DNA of 64,000 nucleotides from Streptomyces sp. NBC_01723 (GTDB lineage: Bacteria > Actinomycetota > Actinomycetes > Streptomycetales > Streptomycetaceae), in assembly GCF_036246005.1 (NCBI RefSeq), contig NZ_CP109171.1, positions 6,312,001 through 6,376,000 on the forward strand, written 5' to 3'. The translations under genes were made by a program, and so were the position numbers. Below, in pieces: positions 31,117 to 39,218 of the stretch. The notes beneath the pieces were generated by a model. The model saw nothing but the letters and a program-made list of their open reading frames with translations. It did not search any database and was not told where the DNA came from. Each line of letters opens with the position of its first letter. The stretch's first letter is position 1.

Positions 31117-32579
31117 CCCTGTCCATTCCCGAGTTGCCTCTGTTGACGTTGTCGGATGACGAGCTGGCGCTGGTCAATGTGTTGCGGGCGGACATGCTGC
31201 GCGACCGGTACGCCCTGATGCTGCGGGACGCCTACTTCAACGGCGAGCAGTTGATCCGCGACCTGGGGATTTCGATTCCGCCGCAGCTCCGCGGCCTGCA
31301 TACGGTGATTGGCTGGCCGCGGGTGGGTGTGGAGTCGCTGGAGGAGCGCCTGGATTTGGAGGCGTTCCGGTGGGCTGACGGCTCGGACTCTAGCGAGCTG
31401 GCGGAGATCGCCGAGGCGAATGACCTGTTCGATGAGTCGTCGCTGGCTCACCTGGATGCCTTTGTGTACGGCCGGGAGTACCTGGCTGTGGGTTCGGGTG
31501 GTTGCGGTACGGATGAGTGTCCGCCGCTGATTACGGCGGAGTCGCCGCTGGACATGACGCTGATGTGGGATGCCCGCCTGCGTATGGGCACTGCGGCGTT
31601 GCGGGAGTGCGCTGCGGACTCCTTCGTCGAGGCGGGCCCTGAGGAGCGGATGCTGGTCCTGTATTTGCCGGATCAGACGGTGATGGCGATGCCGTCGGCG
31701 TCTGGCGGCTGGGAGGTCGTCGACCGGGACATGCACGGCCTGGGGGTCGTGCCGGTGGTGCGGTTGGCGAACCGCCAGCGGACGGCGGACCGGGTGGGGA
31801 AGTCGGAGATCACCCCCGAGGTCATGTCGATCACGGATGCGGCGTGTCGTCGGCTCAGCGGGATCGAGGTGGCCGCCGAGTTCTTCGGCGCCCCGCAGCG
31901 GTACATTCTGGGCGCGTCGGAGTCGGCGTTCCAGGACGCGGATGGTACGGCGAAGTCGGCGTGGGAGACGTACATCGGCCGTGTGCTGGCTTTGGAGCGG
32001 GACGAGGACGGCAATGTGCCGGACGTCGGCCAGTTCGCGGCGCATGACCCGACGGGCATGACGAAGATCGTCGACTTGTACGCCAGGATCATGGCGTCGC
32101 AGATGTCGGTGGCCCCGCATGTTCTCGGCTACAGCAGCGACAATCCGGCCTCGGCGGACGCGATCCGTTTCGCTGACAACCGGCAGGTGAAGAAGGCGGA
32201 GCGCCGCATCAGGCGCTTCGGTGCCGGCTGGCAGCAGGCGATGCGGCTTGCCTTGTGGGTGCGTGATGGTGAACCGCCGGACAAGGCCCGGCGGATCGAG
32301 ACGGTGTGGCGGAACCCGGCGACACCGACGGTTGCGGCCCAGGTGGATGCCACGGTCAAGCTGGTGCAGGCCGGGGTCCTGCCTGCGGACAGCGACGTCA
32401 CGCTGGAGATGGCTGGGTTCACGGAGCCGCAGCGGCAGCGGATTGGTGCGGACCGGCGCAGGTCGTCCGCTGCCGTCTCGGGTGGCGGCCTCCTGGATCG
32501 TCTTGCTGCGGTGAACGAGCAGCGGGGTGAGCGTCTGCCTTCGGTCGCGGAGGTGTCTGGTGGCGACGACGGTCTCTGA
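31113..32579 (+). CDS. Portal protein (SPP1 gp6-like)
   Basis: 488 aa, ATGA overlap with terL. LRADMLRDRYALMLRDAYFN and IGWPRVGVESLEERLDLEAF near the start, and a long helical C-terminal half (NPASADAIRFADNRQVKKAE) match phage portals. Forms the dodecameric DNA gate at the capsid vertex. Confidence 0.9.
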   Translation: MTLSIPELPLLTLSDDELALVNVLRADMLRDRYALMLRDAYFNGEQLIRDLGISIPPQLRGLHTVIGWPRVGVESLEERLDLEAFRWADGSDSSELAEIAEANDLFDESSLAHLDAFVYGREYLAVGSGGCGTDECPPLITAESPLDMTLMWDARLRMGTAALRECAADSFVEAGPEERMLVLYLPDQTVMAMPSASGGWEVVDRDMHGLGVVPVVRLANRQRTADRVGKSEITPEVMSITDAACRRLSGIEVAAEFFGAPQRYILGASESAFQDADGTAKSAWETYIGRVLALERDEDGNVPDVGQFAAHDPTGMTKIVDLYARIMASQMSVAPHVLGYSSDNPASADAIRFADNRQVKKAERRIRRFGAGWQQAMRLALWVRDGEPPDKARRIETVWRNPATPTVAAQVDATVKLVQAGVLPADSDVTLEMAGFTEPQRQRIGADRRRSSAAVSGGGLLDRLAAVNEQRGERLPSVAEVSGGDDGL

Positions 32580-33333
32580 CGGTGGCCAGGATGCCGCCCG
32601 CTACCGCTCCGCTCAGCTGGGTCTGACCAGGCTGCTGGTGCGGGATGTTCGCGGCCTGCGCCGGTTGATCATTCCGTCGCGGCTGCGGACGTCGGTCCCG
32701 GACTGGATTGCCGCGATGCAGGCGGTCATCGATCAGTACGCCCGCACGTCTGCCGCGCTCGGCGCCGAGTTCTATGACGCCCAGCGGGACGCGGCTGGGG
32801 TGTCCGGGGTGTTCACGGTGCCGGTCGCTGATCCGCCGTCGGTCGGCAAGACCGAGGCGAGCCTCCGATGGGCGACAAAGGACGTGTGGGACCGCGATCC
32901 CGACGAGGCCACCGCGGCACAGTCACAGCCGCTCGCCGTCCGCCTCGAGCAGGCGGCGAAGAAGGCCGAAGCTGTAGCGCAGAAGCTCGTCGCTGACACC
33001 GGCCGCAGCACCGTGACTGGGGCTGTGCGCGAGGACGCGCAGGCCACGGCGTGGGCGCGGACGGCCGCGTTGGGTGCCTGCGCCTTCTGCAAGCTCATCG
33101 CCAGCCGGGGCGCCGTGTTCAAGCAGGGCACGGCGCGGTTCGAGGCACATGATGGCTGCCACTGCGGCGCCGTCCCCATCTTCCGTGGGCAGCGTTTCGA
33201 ACCGTCCCCGCAGGCGGCGGAGTGGGCGCGGCTGTACCAGGAGTACGCCGCCGGCCACTCCGGTAGCCAGCTTGCCCGGTTCCGGCGGGCGCTGGCCGAG
33301 CACGACCCGAACCCGCTCCCCGGAGGGTTCTGA
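32560..33333 (+). CDS. MuF-like minor capsid protein
   Basis: 257 aa from GTG 32560, overlapping the portal gene by 20 bp. The C-terminal CAFCKLIASRGAVF ... EAHDGCHCGAVPIF (about residues 178-210) is the MuF signature. Located between portal and scaffold as expected; probably packaged and ejected or needed for head assembly. Confidence 0.88.
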   Translation: MATTVSDGGQDAARYRSAQLGLTRLLVRDVRGLRRLIIPSRLRTSVPDWIAAMQAVIDQYARTSAALGAEFYDAQRDAAGVSGVFTVPVADPPSVGKTEASLRWATKDVWDRDPDEATAAQSQPLAVRLEQAAKKAEAVAQKLVADTGRSTVTGAVREDAQATAWARTAALGACAFCKLIASRGAVFKQGTARFEAHDGCHCGAVPIFRGQRFEPSPQAAEWARLYQEYAAGHSGSQLARFRRALAEHDPNPLPGGF

Positions 33334-33391
33334 CCTGGTCGCCCTGGTGGCGGCCTTCCCCGTTTCCCAGCCCCTGGAGGGCCGATCTGTC

Positions 33392-34042
33392 ATGCCCGAA
33401 GAGAACGAGCAGACCAGCGAGCAGCAGGACACCGGAACCGAGGAGACCGTCGAGGAGACGGCCACCGAGGCGGACGGCACCGAGCAGCAGGACGACGCCC
33501 AGGAGGCGGAGTCTGGCGACGAGGGAAAGCCGTTCGACCGGAAGAAGTTCGAGGCTGAACTGCGGAAGAAGAACAGCGAGGCAGCGAACCTCCGCAAGCG
33601 TTTGAAGGAACTCGAACCGCTGGCGCAGAAGGCCAAGGAGTTCGAGGACGCGAAGAAGTCGGAGACCGAGCGCCTCACTGACCAGCTGGCCCAGGCGAAC
33701 GAGCAGATCGCCGCGACCCGCAGGAGCCTCGTTGAGGCGCGCGTGCAGGCTCTGGCCGGCGCGCAGGTGGGGGAGCGGGCTGCGTTCACCGATCCGGAGG
33801 ATGCGGTCGGGCAGCTGGATTTGTCGTCGTACATCGACGAGTCGGGTGTGATCGACGCGTCCGCTATTGAGGCGGATCTTCAGGCGCTGTTGGAGCGCAA
33901 GCCGCACTGGGCGAAGACCCAGCCCCAGGAGGGCCCGCGGCGTCCCGCACCGGACCGCACACAGGCGTCCGGTGCCAACAAGAAGCAGGCCCCCAATCCT
34001 CGCGACGAGTTCGCGGGGTGGCTGAGTTCGAAGCTCACGTAG
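33392..34042 (+). CDS. Capsid scaffolding protein
   Basis: 216 aa. Very acidic N-terminus (residues 1-50), a central coiled coil (RKKFEAELRKKNSEAANLRK, LTDQLAQANEQIAATRRSLV) and a short C-terminal helix (RDEFAGWLSSKL) that would bind the capsid protein. Classic scaffold layout and position. Confidence 0.87.
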   Translation: MPEENEQTSEQQDTGTEETVEETATEADGTEQQDDAQEAESGDEGKPFDRKKFEAELRKKNSEAANLRKRLKELEPLAQKAKEFEDAKKSETERLTDQLAQANEQIAATRRSLVEARVQALAGAQVGERAAFTDPEDAVGQLDLSSYIDESGVIDASAIEADLQALLERKPHWAKTQPQEGPRRPAPDRTQASGANKKQAPNPRDEFAGWLSSKLT

Positions 34043-34061
34043 CTTCGGGAGAAGAGACATC

Positions 34062-35018
34062 ATGGCGGTCACCGCCCCCCTGACGCTGTCCAATGTGGAT
34101 GGCGCGCTCCTGCCCCGCACGATCACCGCGCCGATCTTCGAGAAGTCCGTCGAAGCGTCGGCGGTCATGCAGCTGGCCCGTCCGGCGCCGCTGGCCCTGG
34201 ACGCCACCACGTCGGTGCCGATCCCCATGGACGTCCCGGTCGCGGACTGGGTGGGGCAGGCGGCGAAGAAGCCCCTGTCGACGGGCGGCGTCGACGTCAA
34301 GCAGATGCAGGCGAAGAAGGTCGCCGTGCTGATCCCGGTCGCGATGGAGGTCGCGAAGACCAACGCGGGCGGCCTGTACGACCAGCTGCAGAAGGATCTG
34401 CCGACAGCGTTCGCCCGCGCTTTCGACCACGCCACGATCCACGGCAAGACGATGAAGGGCGCCACCGGCCCGTTCACCGAGTACCTCGCCGCCACCAGCA
34501 ACTCGGTGGCGCTGGGCACGGCCACGCAGGCGCAGGGCGGCATCTGGGCCGACTTCGTCAACGGCATGGCCGAGGTCGTCGACTCCGACTGGGACTACAC
34601 CGGTACGGTCGCGGACCACCGGCTGAAGCCGTCGCTGCTGCTGGCGACGGACACCACGGGCCGTCCGATCCTGGTGGACACGCAGACGCCGGGCACGAAC
34701 ATGGCGGCGGCGGGCACGCTGATCGGTGAGCCGCTCGCCTACTCCCGCTCGGTGTCGGGTAAGCAGCGTCGGCAGTCGGCGTCGGTGGACTCGGGTCTCC
34801 GGGCGATCGGCGGCGACTGGTCGCAGGCGGCCTACGGCGTCGGCATGGACATCACCGTGCGGATCTCCGACCAGGCGACCTACGTGGACGAGGAGGGCGG
34901 TGTCCACTCCGCCTTCCAGGAGAACTTGGTGCTGATCCTCGCGGAGGCCTACTACGGTTTCGTCCTCGGCGACGTCGACGCCTTCGTGAAGTACACCGGC
35001 ACCCCCTCGGGCACCTGA
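34062..35018 (+). CDS. Major capsid protein (HK97 fold)
   Basis: 318 aa. LPRTITAPIFEKSVEASAVM and VPIPMDVPVADWVGQAAKKP (N-arm/E-loop area), AVLIPVAMEVAKTNAGGLYD and a C-terminal VRISDQATYV ... FQENLVLILAEAYYGFVLGD are typical of HK97-type capsids of the phi-C31/actinophage kind. No N-terminal prohead-protease delta domain is seen; a separate scaffold precedes it. Confidence 0.92.
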   Translation: MAVTAPLTLSNVDGALLPRTITAPIFEKSVEASAVMQLARPAPLALDATTSVPIPMDVPVADWVGQAAKKPLSTGGVDVKQMQAKKVAVLIPVAMEVAKTNAGGLYDQLQKDLPTAFARAFDHATIHGKTMKGATGPFTEYLAATSNSVALGTATQAQGGIWADFVNGMAEVVDSDWDYTGTVADHRLKPSLLLATDTTGRPILVDTQTPGTNMAAAGTLIGEPLAYSRSVSGKQRRQSASVDSGLRAIGGDWSQAAYGVGMDITVRISDQATYVDEEGGVHSAFQENLVLILAEAYYGFVLGDVDAFVKYTGTPSGT

Positions 35019-36049
35019 TGGCTACGGCTGTCCCGGCTTCCGCGCCGGGCGGGGCAGCCAAGCCCCTGAAGATCGTGGCCCGTGTGCATCTGATGCCGCC
35101 GGAGCACAACGCGGGCGCCGAGCACATGCTCGTGTCCATGCTCCGGCCGCTAGTGGAACGCGGGCACGACGTGCAGGTGTGGCTGTCCCGCTACGGCAAG
35201 TCGCACAAGGAGTACGAGTACCACGGCATCAAGGTCGTCCCTCTGGAGTCACGGCTCGACTTCCCGACGGCGGTGCGCAAGGCGGATGTGCTGCTTGCGC
35301 ATCTGGAGACTGTGCCGTCGACGGCGTCGCTGGCCCGCGGGTACGGGAAGCCCATGGTGGTGGTGTGCCACAACACGCACCGGCCCACCTTTCGGGACGC
35401 TGCTGCGGGCGGGACGGCGCTGGCGGTGTACAACAGCTCCTGGATGGAGCGGGAGGCGGAGTTGTTCTTCGCCGAGTACCCGAAGGCGGTCCGCCCCGAG
35501 CGGGCGCTGGTGGTGCGTCCGCCGGTGTTCGCTGGCGAGTACGCGGCGAAGCCGGGCAAGGCGATCACGCTGATCAACTGCAATGCGGAGAAGGGCGGCA
35601 AGGTTCTTGCGGCTCTCGCCGAGCGGATGCCGGACCAGCAGTTCCTCGCCGTGAAGGGCGCCTACGGTGAGCAGATACTCCCGGACCTGCCGAACGTCGA
35701 GATTGTCGACCACGTGCGTGGCGAGGACATGCGGGACCGGGTGTACGCCCGCACTCGGGTGCTGCTGATGCCGTCGTCCTACGAGTCGTGGGGCCGGGCC
35801 GGCGTCGAGGCGTTGGCCAGCGGTATCCCTGTGGTCGCACACCCCACGCCGGGGCTGTGCGAGTCCCTCGGTGAGGCCGGCATCTTCGTCGACCGGAATG
35901 ACGTGCCGGGCTATGAGGCGGTGCTGCGAAAGCTCGCAGCGCCTGCCGAGTACCGGCTCGCGTCGAAGCGGGCGAAGGCCCGGTCGGCTGAGCTTGATCC
36001 GACTGCGGATCTGGCGGCCTGGTGTGGCGCTGTGGAGTCTCTGGCCTGA
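35018..36049 (+). CDS. GT4-type glycosyltransferase
   Basis: 343 aa, ATG overlapping the capsid stop (TGATG). KIVARVHLMPPEHNAGAEHM starts a GT-B Rossmann domain; the C-terminal donor-binding E-x7-E motif lies in YESWGRAGVEALASGIPVVA (about residues 253-272). Direct coupling to the major capsid gene suggests it glycosylates capsid or tail protein, as reported for some actinophages; the substrate is inferred. Confidence 0.88.
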   Translation: MATAVPASAPGGAAKPLKIVARVHLMPPEHNAGAEHMLVSMLRPLVERGHDVQVWLSRYGKSHKEYEYHGIKVVPLESRLDFPTAVRKADVLLAHLETVPSTASLARGYGKPMVVVCHNTHRPTFRDAAAGGTALAVYNSSWMEREAELFFAEYPKAVRPERALVVRPPVFAGEYAAKPGKAITLINCNAEKGGKVLAALAERMPDQQFLAVKGAYGEQILPDLPNVEIVDHVRGEDMRDRVYARTRVLLMPSSYESWGRAGVEALASGIPVVAHPTPGLCESLGEAGIFVDRNDVPGYEAVLRKLAAPAEYRLASKRAKARSAELDPTADLAAWCGAVESLA

Positions 36050-36059
36050 GGAGGGCGTC

Positions 36060-36470
36060 ATGGCATTCGTCCCTCCGACTGCTGAGCAGCTCGGCCTCTA
36101 TCTGGGGCTGGGTGAGATCCAAGGCGACCGCGCCGACCTGCTGATCGCGTCGGCTACGGCTCTCTGCCAGACGATCGTGAAGCCGCTCCCGGAGGGCGCG
36201 GAGGCGGTCGTACTGTCGGTGGCAGGCCGTGCCTACGTCAACCCGCAGCAGGTCAGTTACGAGACGATCGGCCCGATGTCGGTGCAGCGCCCGCAGGGAT
36301 CTGGCGGCCTGTACCTGACGAAGGCCGACAAGTCCGCGCTGAAGTCGCTCGCGGGCCGGGGTGGGGCGTTCACGATCGACCCGACACCGGACACAGCGGA
36401 TCCGTCACCGACGTGGCCGATCGACGACGCCGGGTTCGCCGACGAGTTCGAACCGGGCTGGGGCTACTGA
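36060..36470 (+). CDS. Head-tail connector (adaptor)
   Basis: 136 aa. Helical N-terminal half (AEQLGLYLGLGEIQGDRADL LIASA split by the usual loop) and a polar C-terminus. Position after the capsid and length match gp15/gp6-type adaptors. Confidence 0.72.
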   Translation: MAFVPPTAEQLGLYLGLGEIQGDRADLLIASATALCQTIVKPLPEGAEAVVLSVAGRAYVNPQQVSYETIGPMSVQRPQGSGGLYLTKADKSALKSLAGRGGAFTIDPTPDTADPSPTWPIDDAGFADEFEPGWGY

Positions 36471-36862
36471 TGCCGGCCCCGTACCCGTTCGGGGAGACGG
36501 TGCGCATCGTCCGCACTGGGGATCCGCCGCGGGGCCCGGACGGCAAGGTGCTGCGGGACGGCCGCGGCCAGCCCCTTCCGGGCGTGGACGAGTCGTTCGA
36601 CGTGCCGGGCTGTGTGGTGTCGCCGCGAGCGGAGACGCCTCAGGTGGGCGGCTCGCAGCAGCAGGAGCGGGACACGGTCATCGTCGGCTGGACTGTGTAC
36701 GCGCCCGCCGACCAGCCCGGCATGCCGCTGCGGACGACGGACAAGGCGCGGATTCGCGGCGTCGACTGCGAGATCACCGGCGAGCCCGGCGACTGGGGCC
36801 GCAGCCCGTTCACCGGCACCCGCGGTGTCATCCAGTTCGCCGCCGACCGAGTCACCGGCTGA
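36470..36862 (+). CDS. Head-closure (stopper) protein
   Basis: 130 aa, TGATG overlap. Small beta-barrel sequence (VIVGWTVYAPADQPGMPLRT, GVDCEITGEPGDWGRSPFTG) typical of stopper proteins next to the connector. Confidence 0.75.
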   Translation: MPAPYPFGETVRIVRTGDPPRGPDGKVLRDGRGQPLPGVDESFDVPGCVVSPRAETPQVGGSQQQERDTVIVGWTVYAPADQPGMPLRTTDKARIRGVDCEITGEPGDWGRSPFTGTRGVIQFAADRVTG

Positions 36863-36877
36863 CCGAAGGAGGTGCTC

Positions 36878-37207
36878 GTGGCCGCCAAGTTCAAAGTGAA
36901 GCGCAAGGGCATCGGCAAGATGCTGCGAATGCCTGGCATGCAGGCGGAGATGCTGCGCCGCGCCGAGGTCATCAAGGGCGTCGCAGTGTCGATCTCGCCC
37001 GTCGACCAGAACAGCCCTGACCCGGGCCACTACAAGGAGTCCTGGGAGACGGACAGCACCTCCCGCGGCGGCCGTCGCCGGGACCGCGCTGTGGGGTACG
37101 TCCGCAACACCGCCTACTACGCCCGCTATGTGGAGTACGGCACCGAGAAGGTCACTGCACATCACGTGCTGCTGCGGGCTGCGCGGGTGGGTGGGCGGAA
37201 CCAGTGA
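36878..37207 (+). CDS. HK97 gp10-like tail-completion protein
   Basis: 109 aa from GTG 36878 (AAGGAGG 5 bp upstream). DPGHYKESWETDSTSRGGRR and YYARYVEYGTEKV are signatures of the HK97-gp10/minor tail family that joins the tail to the head. Confidence 0.82.
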   Translation: MAAKFKVKRKGIGKMLRMPGMQAEMLRRAEVIKGVAVSISPVDQNSPDPGHYKESWETDSTSRGGRRRDRAVGYVRNTAYYARYVEYGTEKVTAHHVLLRAARVGGRNQ

Positions 37208-37596
37208 CCGTCGTCGTCGACATCGAGGGCGAGCTGATCCCACGTGCGCAGGCCCGCTGGCAGGATGTCGTGGTCCGCGACGAACTCGACAACGGCCTCC
37301 TCGAGGAGCTGCCGACGATCCAGATCACGCAGATCCCCGGTGGTGACCTGGCTGCTGGCCGTTTGGCGCGGATGCTCGTCGACATCGACGTGTACGCGGC
37401 CACCCGGGCGGAGGCCTTCACTCTGGCCCGCGAGACCGTCGCCTGGGTAGAGCGGGAGCTTCGCGGCTCCACCACCAGCACGCTGACCATCAGCCGTGCC
37501 GGTGTCGTCACCCTGCCTGCTGCCCGACCCTACGAGAACACCGGACTCCGCCGTGTGGGCGGAACCTTCGAGATCTTCTGTCACCCGGTTTCCTGA
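37204..37596 (+). CDS. Tail terminator protein
   Basis: 130 aa, GTGA overlap. IQITQIPGGDLAAGRLARML ... VDIDVYAATRAEAFTLARE fits tail-terminator folds; length and gene order agree. Confidence 0.8.
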   Translation: MTVVVDIEGELIPRAQARWQDVVVRDELDNGLLEELPTIQITQIPGGDLAAGRLARMLVDIDVYAATRAEAFTLARETVAWVERELRGSTTSTLTISRAGVVTLPAARPYENTGLRRVGGTFEIFCHPVS

Positions 37597-37669
37597 CCGG
37601 CTGTTCGGCCCGCGCCAGGCCCCCTCAGTACCCGCCCGTGCGCGGGCTTCACGCATGTCTGGAGACATC

Positions 37670-38257
37670 ATGGTCAACATCACCCGCGCTGCGGACCTCC
37701 TCGAAGTGGGAGCCAACGGCGCCGGCTGGACCGCCCCGCTGGGAACGACCTCGCCGGGCGATCCGGCGATCCAACCGCTGGCCCCGTGGCTGCCGCTGGG
37801 CGCGATCTCGGACGACGGCCTCACGCAGGGCTTCGAGGAGGACAGCGAGAGCTTCACGCCGTGGGGCTACACGGCGCCGATCCGCACCACCATCACCTCG
37901 TCGCTGCGGACGTTCGGGCTGACGGTGTGGGAGACGGGCCGGACGACGGTGCAGGCCCTGCAGTACCGGCTGGATGCCGCGGATCTGACTCCGGCGTCTG
38001 GGCTGACGACGTTCGCGGAGACCGCGTCGCCGCAGCCGGACCGGCGCGCGTTCTGGTTCGTCGTCCTGGACGGCGACAACTTCCAGCGCGGCTTCTACGT
38101 GCCGGAGGGCGAGATCACCGAGCGTTCGGACGTGTCTCACAAGCAGGACGAGGTCGCGGGCTTCGAGTGGACGATCACCGCCTACCCGGACCTCAGCGGT
38201 AACACCGTCTACCACTTCGACCGGGTGCCTGAGACCGAGGCTTACACCGGTTCCTGA
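37670..38257 (+). CDS. Major tail tube protein
   Basis: 195 aa. Start at ATG 37670 after TGGAGACA; in-frame upstream starts lack a site. WLPLGAISDDGLTQGFEEDS and GEITERSDVSHKQDEVAGFE are tube-protein features. It forms the stacked rings of a long non-contractile tail. Confidence 0.9.
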   Translation: MVNITRAADLLEVGANGAGWTAPLGTTSPGDPAIQPLAPWLPLGAISDDGLTQGFEEDSESFTPWGYTAPIRTTITSSLRTFGLTVWETGRTTVQALQYRLDAADLTPASGLTTFAETASPQPDRRAFWFVVLDGDNFQRGFYVPEGEITERSDVSHKQDEVAGFEWTITAYPDLSGNTVYHFDRVPETEAYTGS

Positions 38258-38351
38258 GCTGGTGGGCGGGCCGATCACCGTCGGCGCGGGCCCGGCCCGC
38301 CCACCTTTCCCCCTTCCCACGCCCGCGCCTGAGAGATGAGGAGCCCGCGCC

Positions 38352-38792
38352 GTGGCAACCACGAGCAAGAGCACGAGCAGCAGCAGGAAGCCCCGAAGCG
38401 GGGCACGCGCCGCGTCCCGTCCCGCGACCAGCCGCCGGGCGGTTGAGCCGGATGTCGAGCCGGAGACGGACGACGTCGAGGTGTCGGCGTCGGACGCACA
38501 GGAGATCGAGGCGGAAGGCCACTACGTCACCGCCACCCTCTGCGGCGAGGAAGTGCAGGTCGTGCCGCCAGCGGCGTGGCGTGCGTCGTGGCAGCGCGCC
38601 CTGGGCCAGGGCCAGATCGACTTCTTCGCCGAGAAGATCCTGCACCCGGAGGACTTCGACTTCTACATCGATGTCGATCCCACACTGCGGGAGTGGGAGG
38701 AGTTCCTGGAGGATGCGGGCCGCCGCTCGGGGGAGTCCCTGGGAAAGTCCGGGGGACCGTCGCGATCTGGCGGGCGCACCCGGAGGCGGTAG
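38352..38792 (+). CDS. Tail assembly chaperone, zero-frame product (gpG-like)
   Basis: 146 aa from GTG 38352 behind AGGAGCCCGCGCC. A low-complexity Ser/Arg N-terminus is followed by an acidic chaperone domain (AAWRASWQRALGQGQIDFFA). Ends at a TAG at 38790-38792 unless ribosomes slip at 38741-38747. Confidence 0.88.
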   Translation: MATTSKSTSSSRKPRSGARAASRPATSRRAVEPDVEPETDDVEVSASDAQEIEAEGHYVTATLCGEEVQVVPPAAWRASWQRALGQGQIDFFAEKILHPEDFDFYIDVDPTLREWEEFLEDAGRRSGESLGKSGGPSRSGGRTRRR

Positions 38793-39196
38793 AGGCCGAC
38801 CTGATCGACCGCCAGTACGACATTGCTGACGTGCTGGCGGGCCGCCGGTCATGGCGGTGGCTGCGCGTGCTCATCGAGCATCTGCCGCCGGAGTCACACA
38901 CCATGACCGCCCTCCGCAACAGCCTGTCGCAGGCGGAGCTGGACGCTCAGGCCGACAAGGGCGAGCCGGAGAAGGGCCGCTGGTCACAGCTCGAGCAGCT
39001 GGTGGCCGCGAACGTCGACGCGATCCGCCGCCTGGAGTATCTGCTGATCTGCATCAACACCGAGAAGAAGAGCAAGCGGCCGGATCCGCCTGAGCCGATG
39101 CGCCGGCCGGGTGCGGGGTCGCGGAAGAAGACAGCAACGCTCACGAAGACGTCCGCGAACCGGCTGTTTGAACTGCTGCAAGGGGGCGCCGCATAG
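38352..39196 (+). CDS. Tail assembly chaperone, -1 frameshift product (gpGT-like)
   Basis: Slippage on GGGAAAG moves the ribosome into the -1 frame, which continues VRGTVAIWRAHPEAVEADLI to a stop at 39194-39196. The fusion is about 281 aa (132 zero-frame plus 149 -1-frame residues). The -1 extension has no start of its own before position 38,800 and sits between tail tube and tape measure, exactly as in siphoviruses. Confidence 0.88.
38741..38747 (+). promoter_or_regulatory. GGGAAAG slippery heptamer
   Basis: In the zero frame it reads G GGA AAG, the same slippery heptamer used by lambda G/T. Both frames are open around it. Confidence 0.9.
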
Positions 39197-39218
39197 GGGC
39201 GCCGGGAGGAGGCTCCTG

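Noticed and set aside
38790..39196. Separate gene for the second tail chaperone
   Set aside because: The slippery heptamer and shared reading region show it is the -1 extension of the preceding gene.
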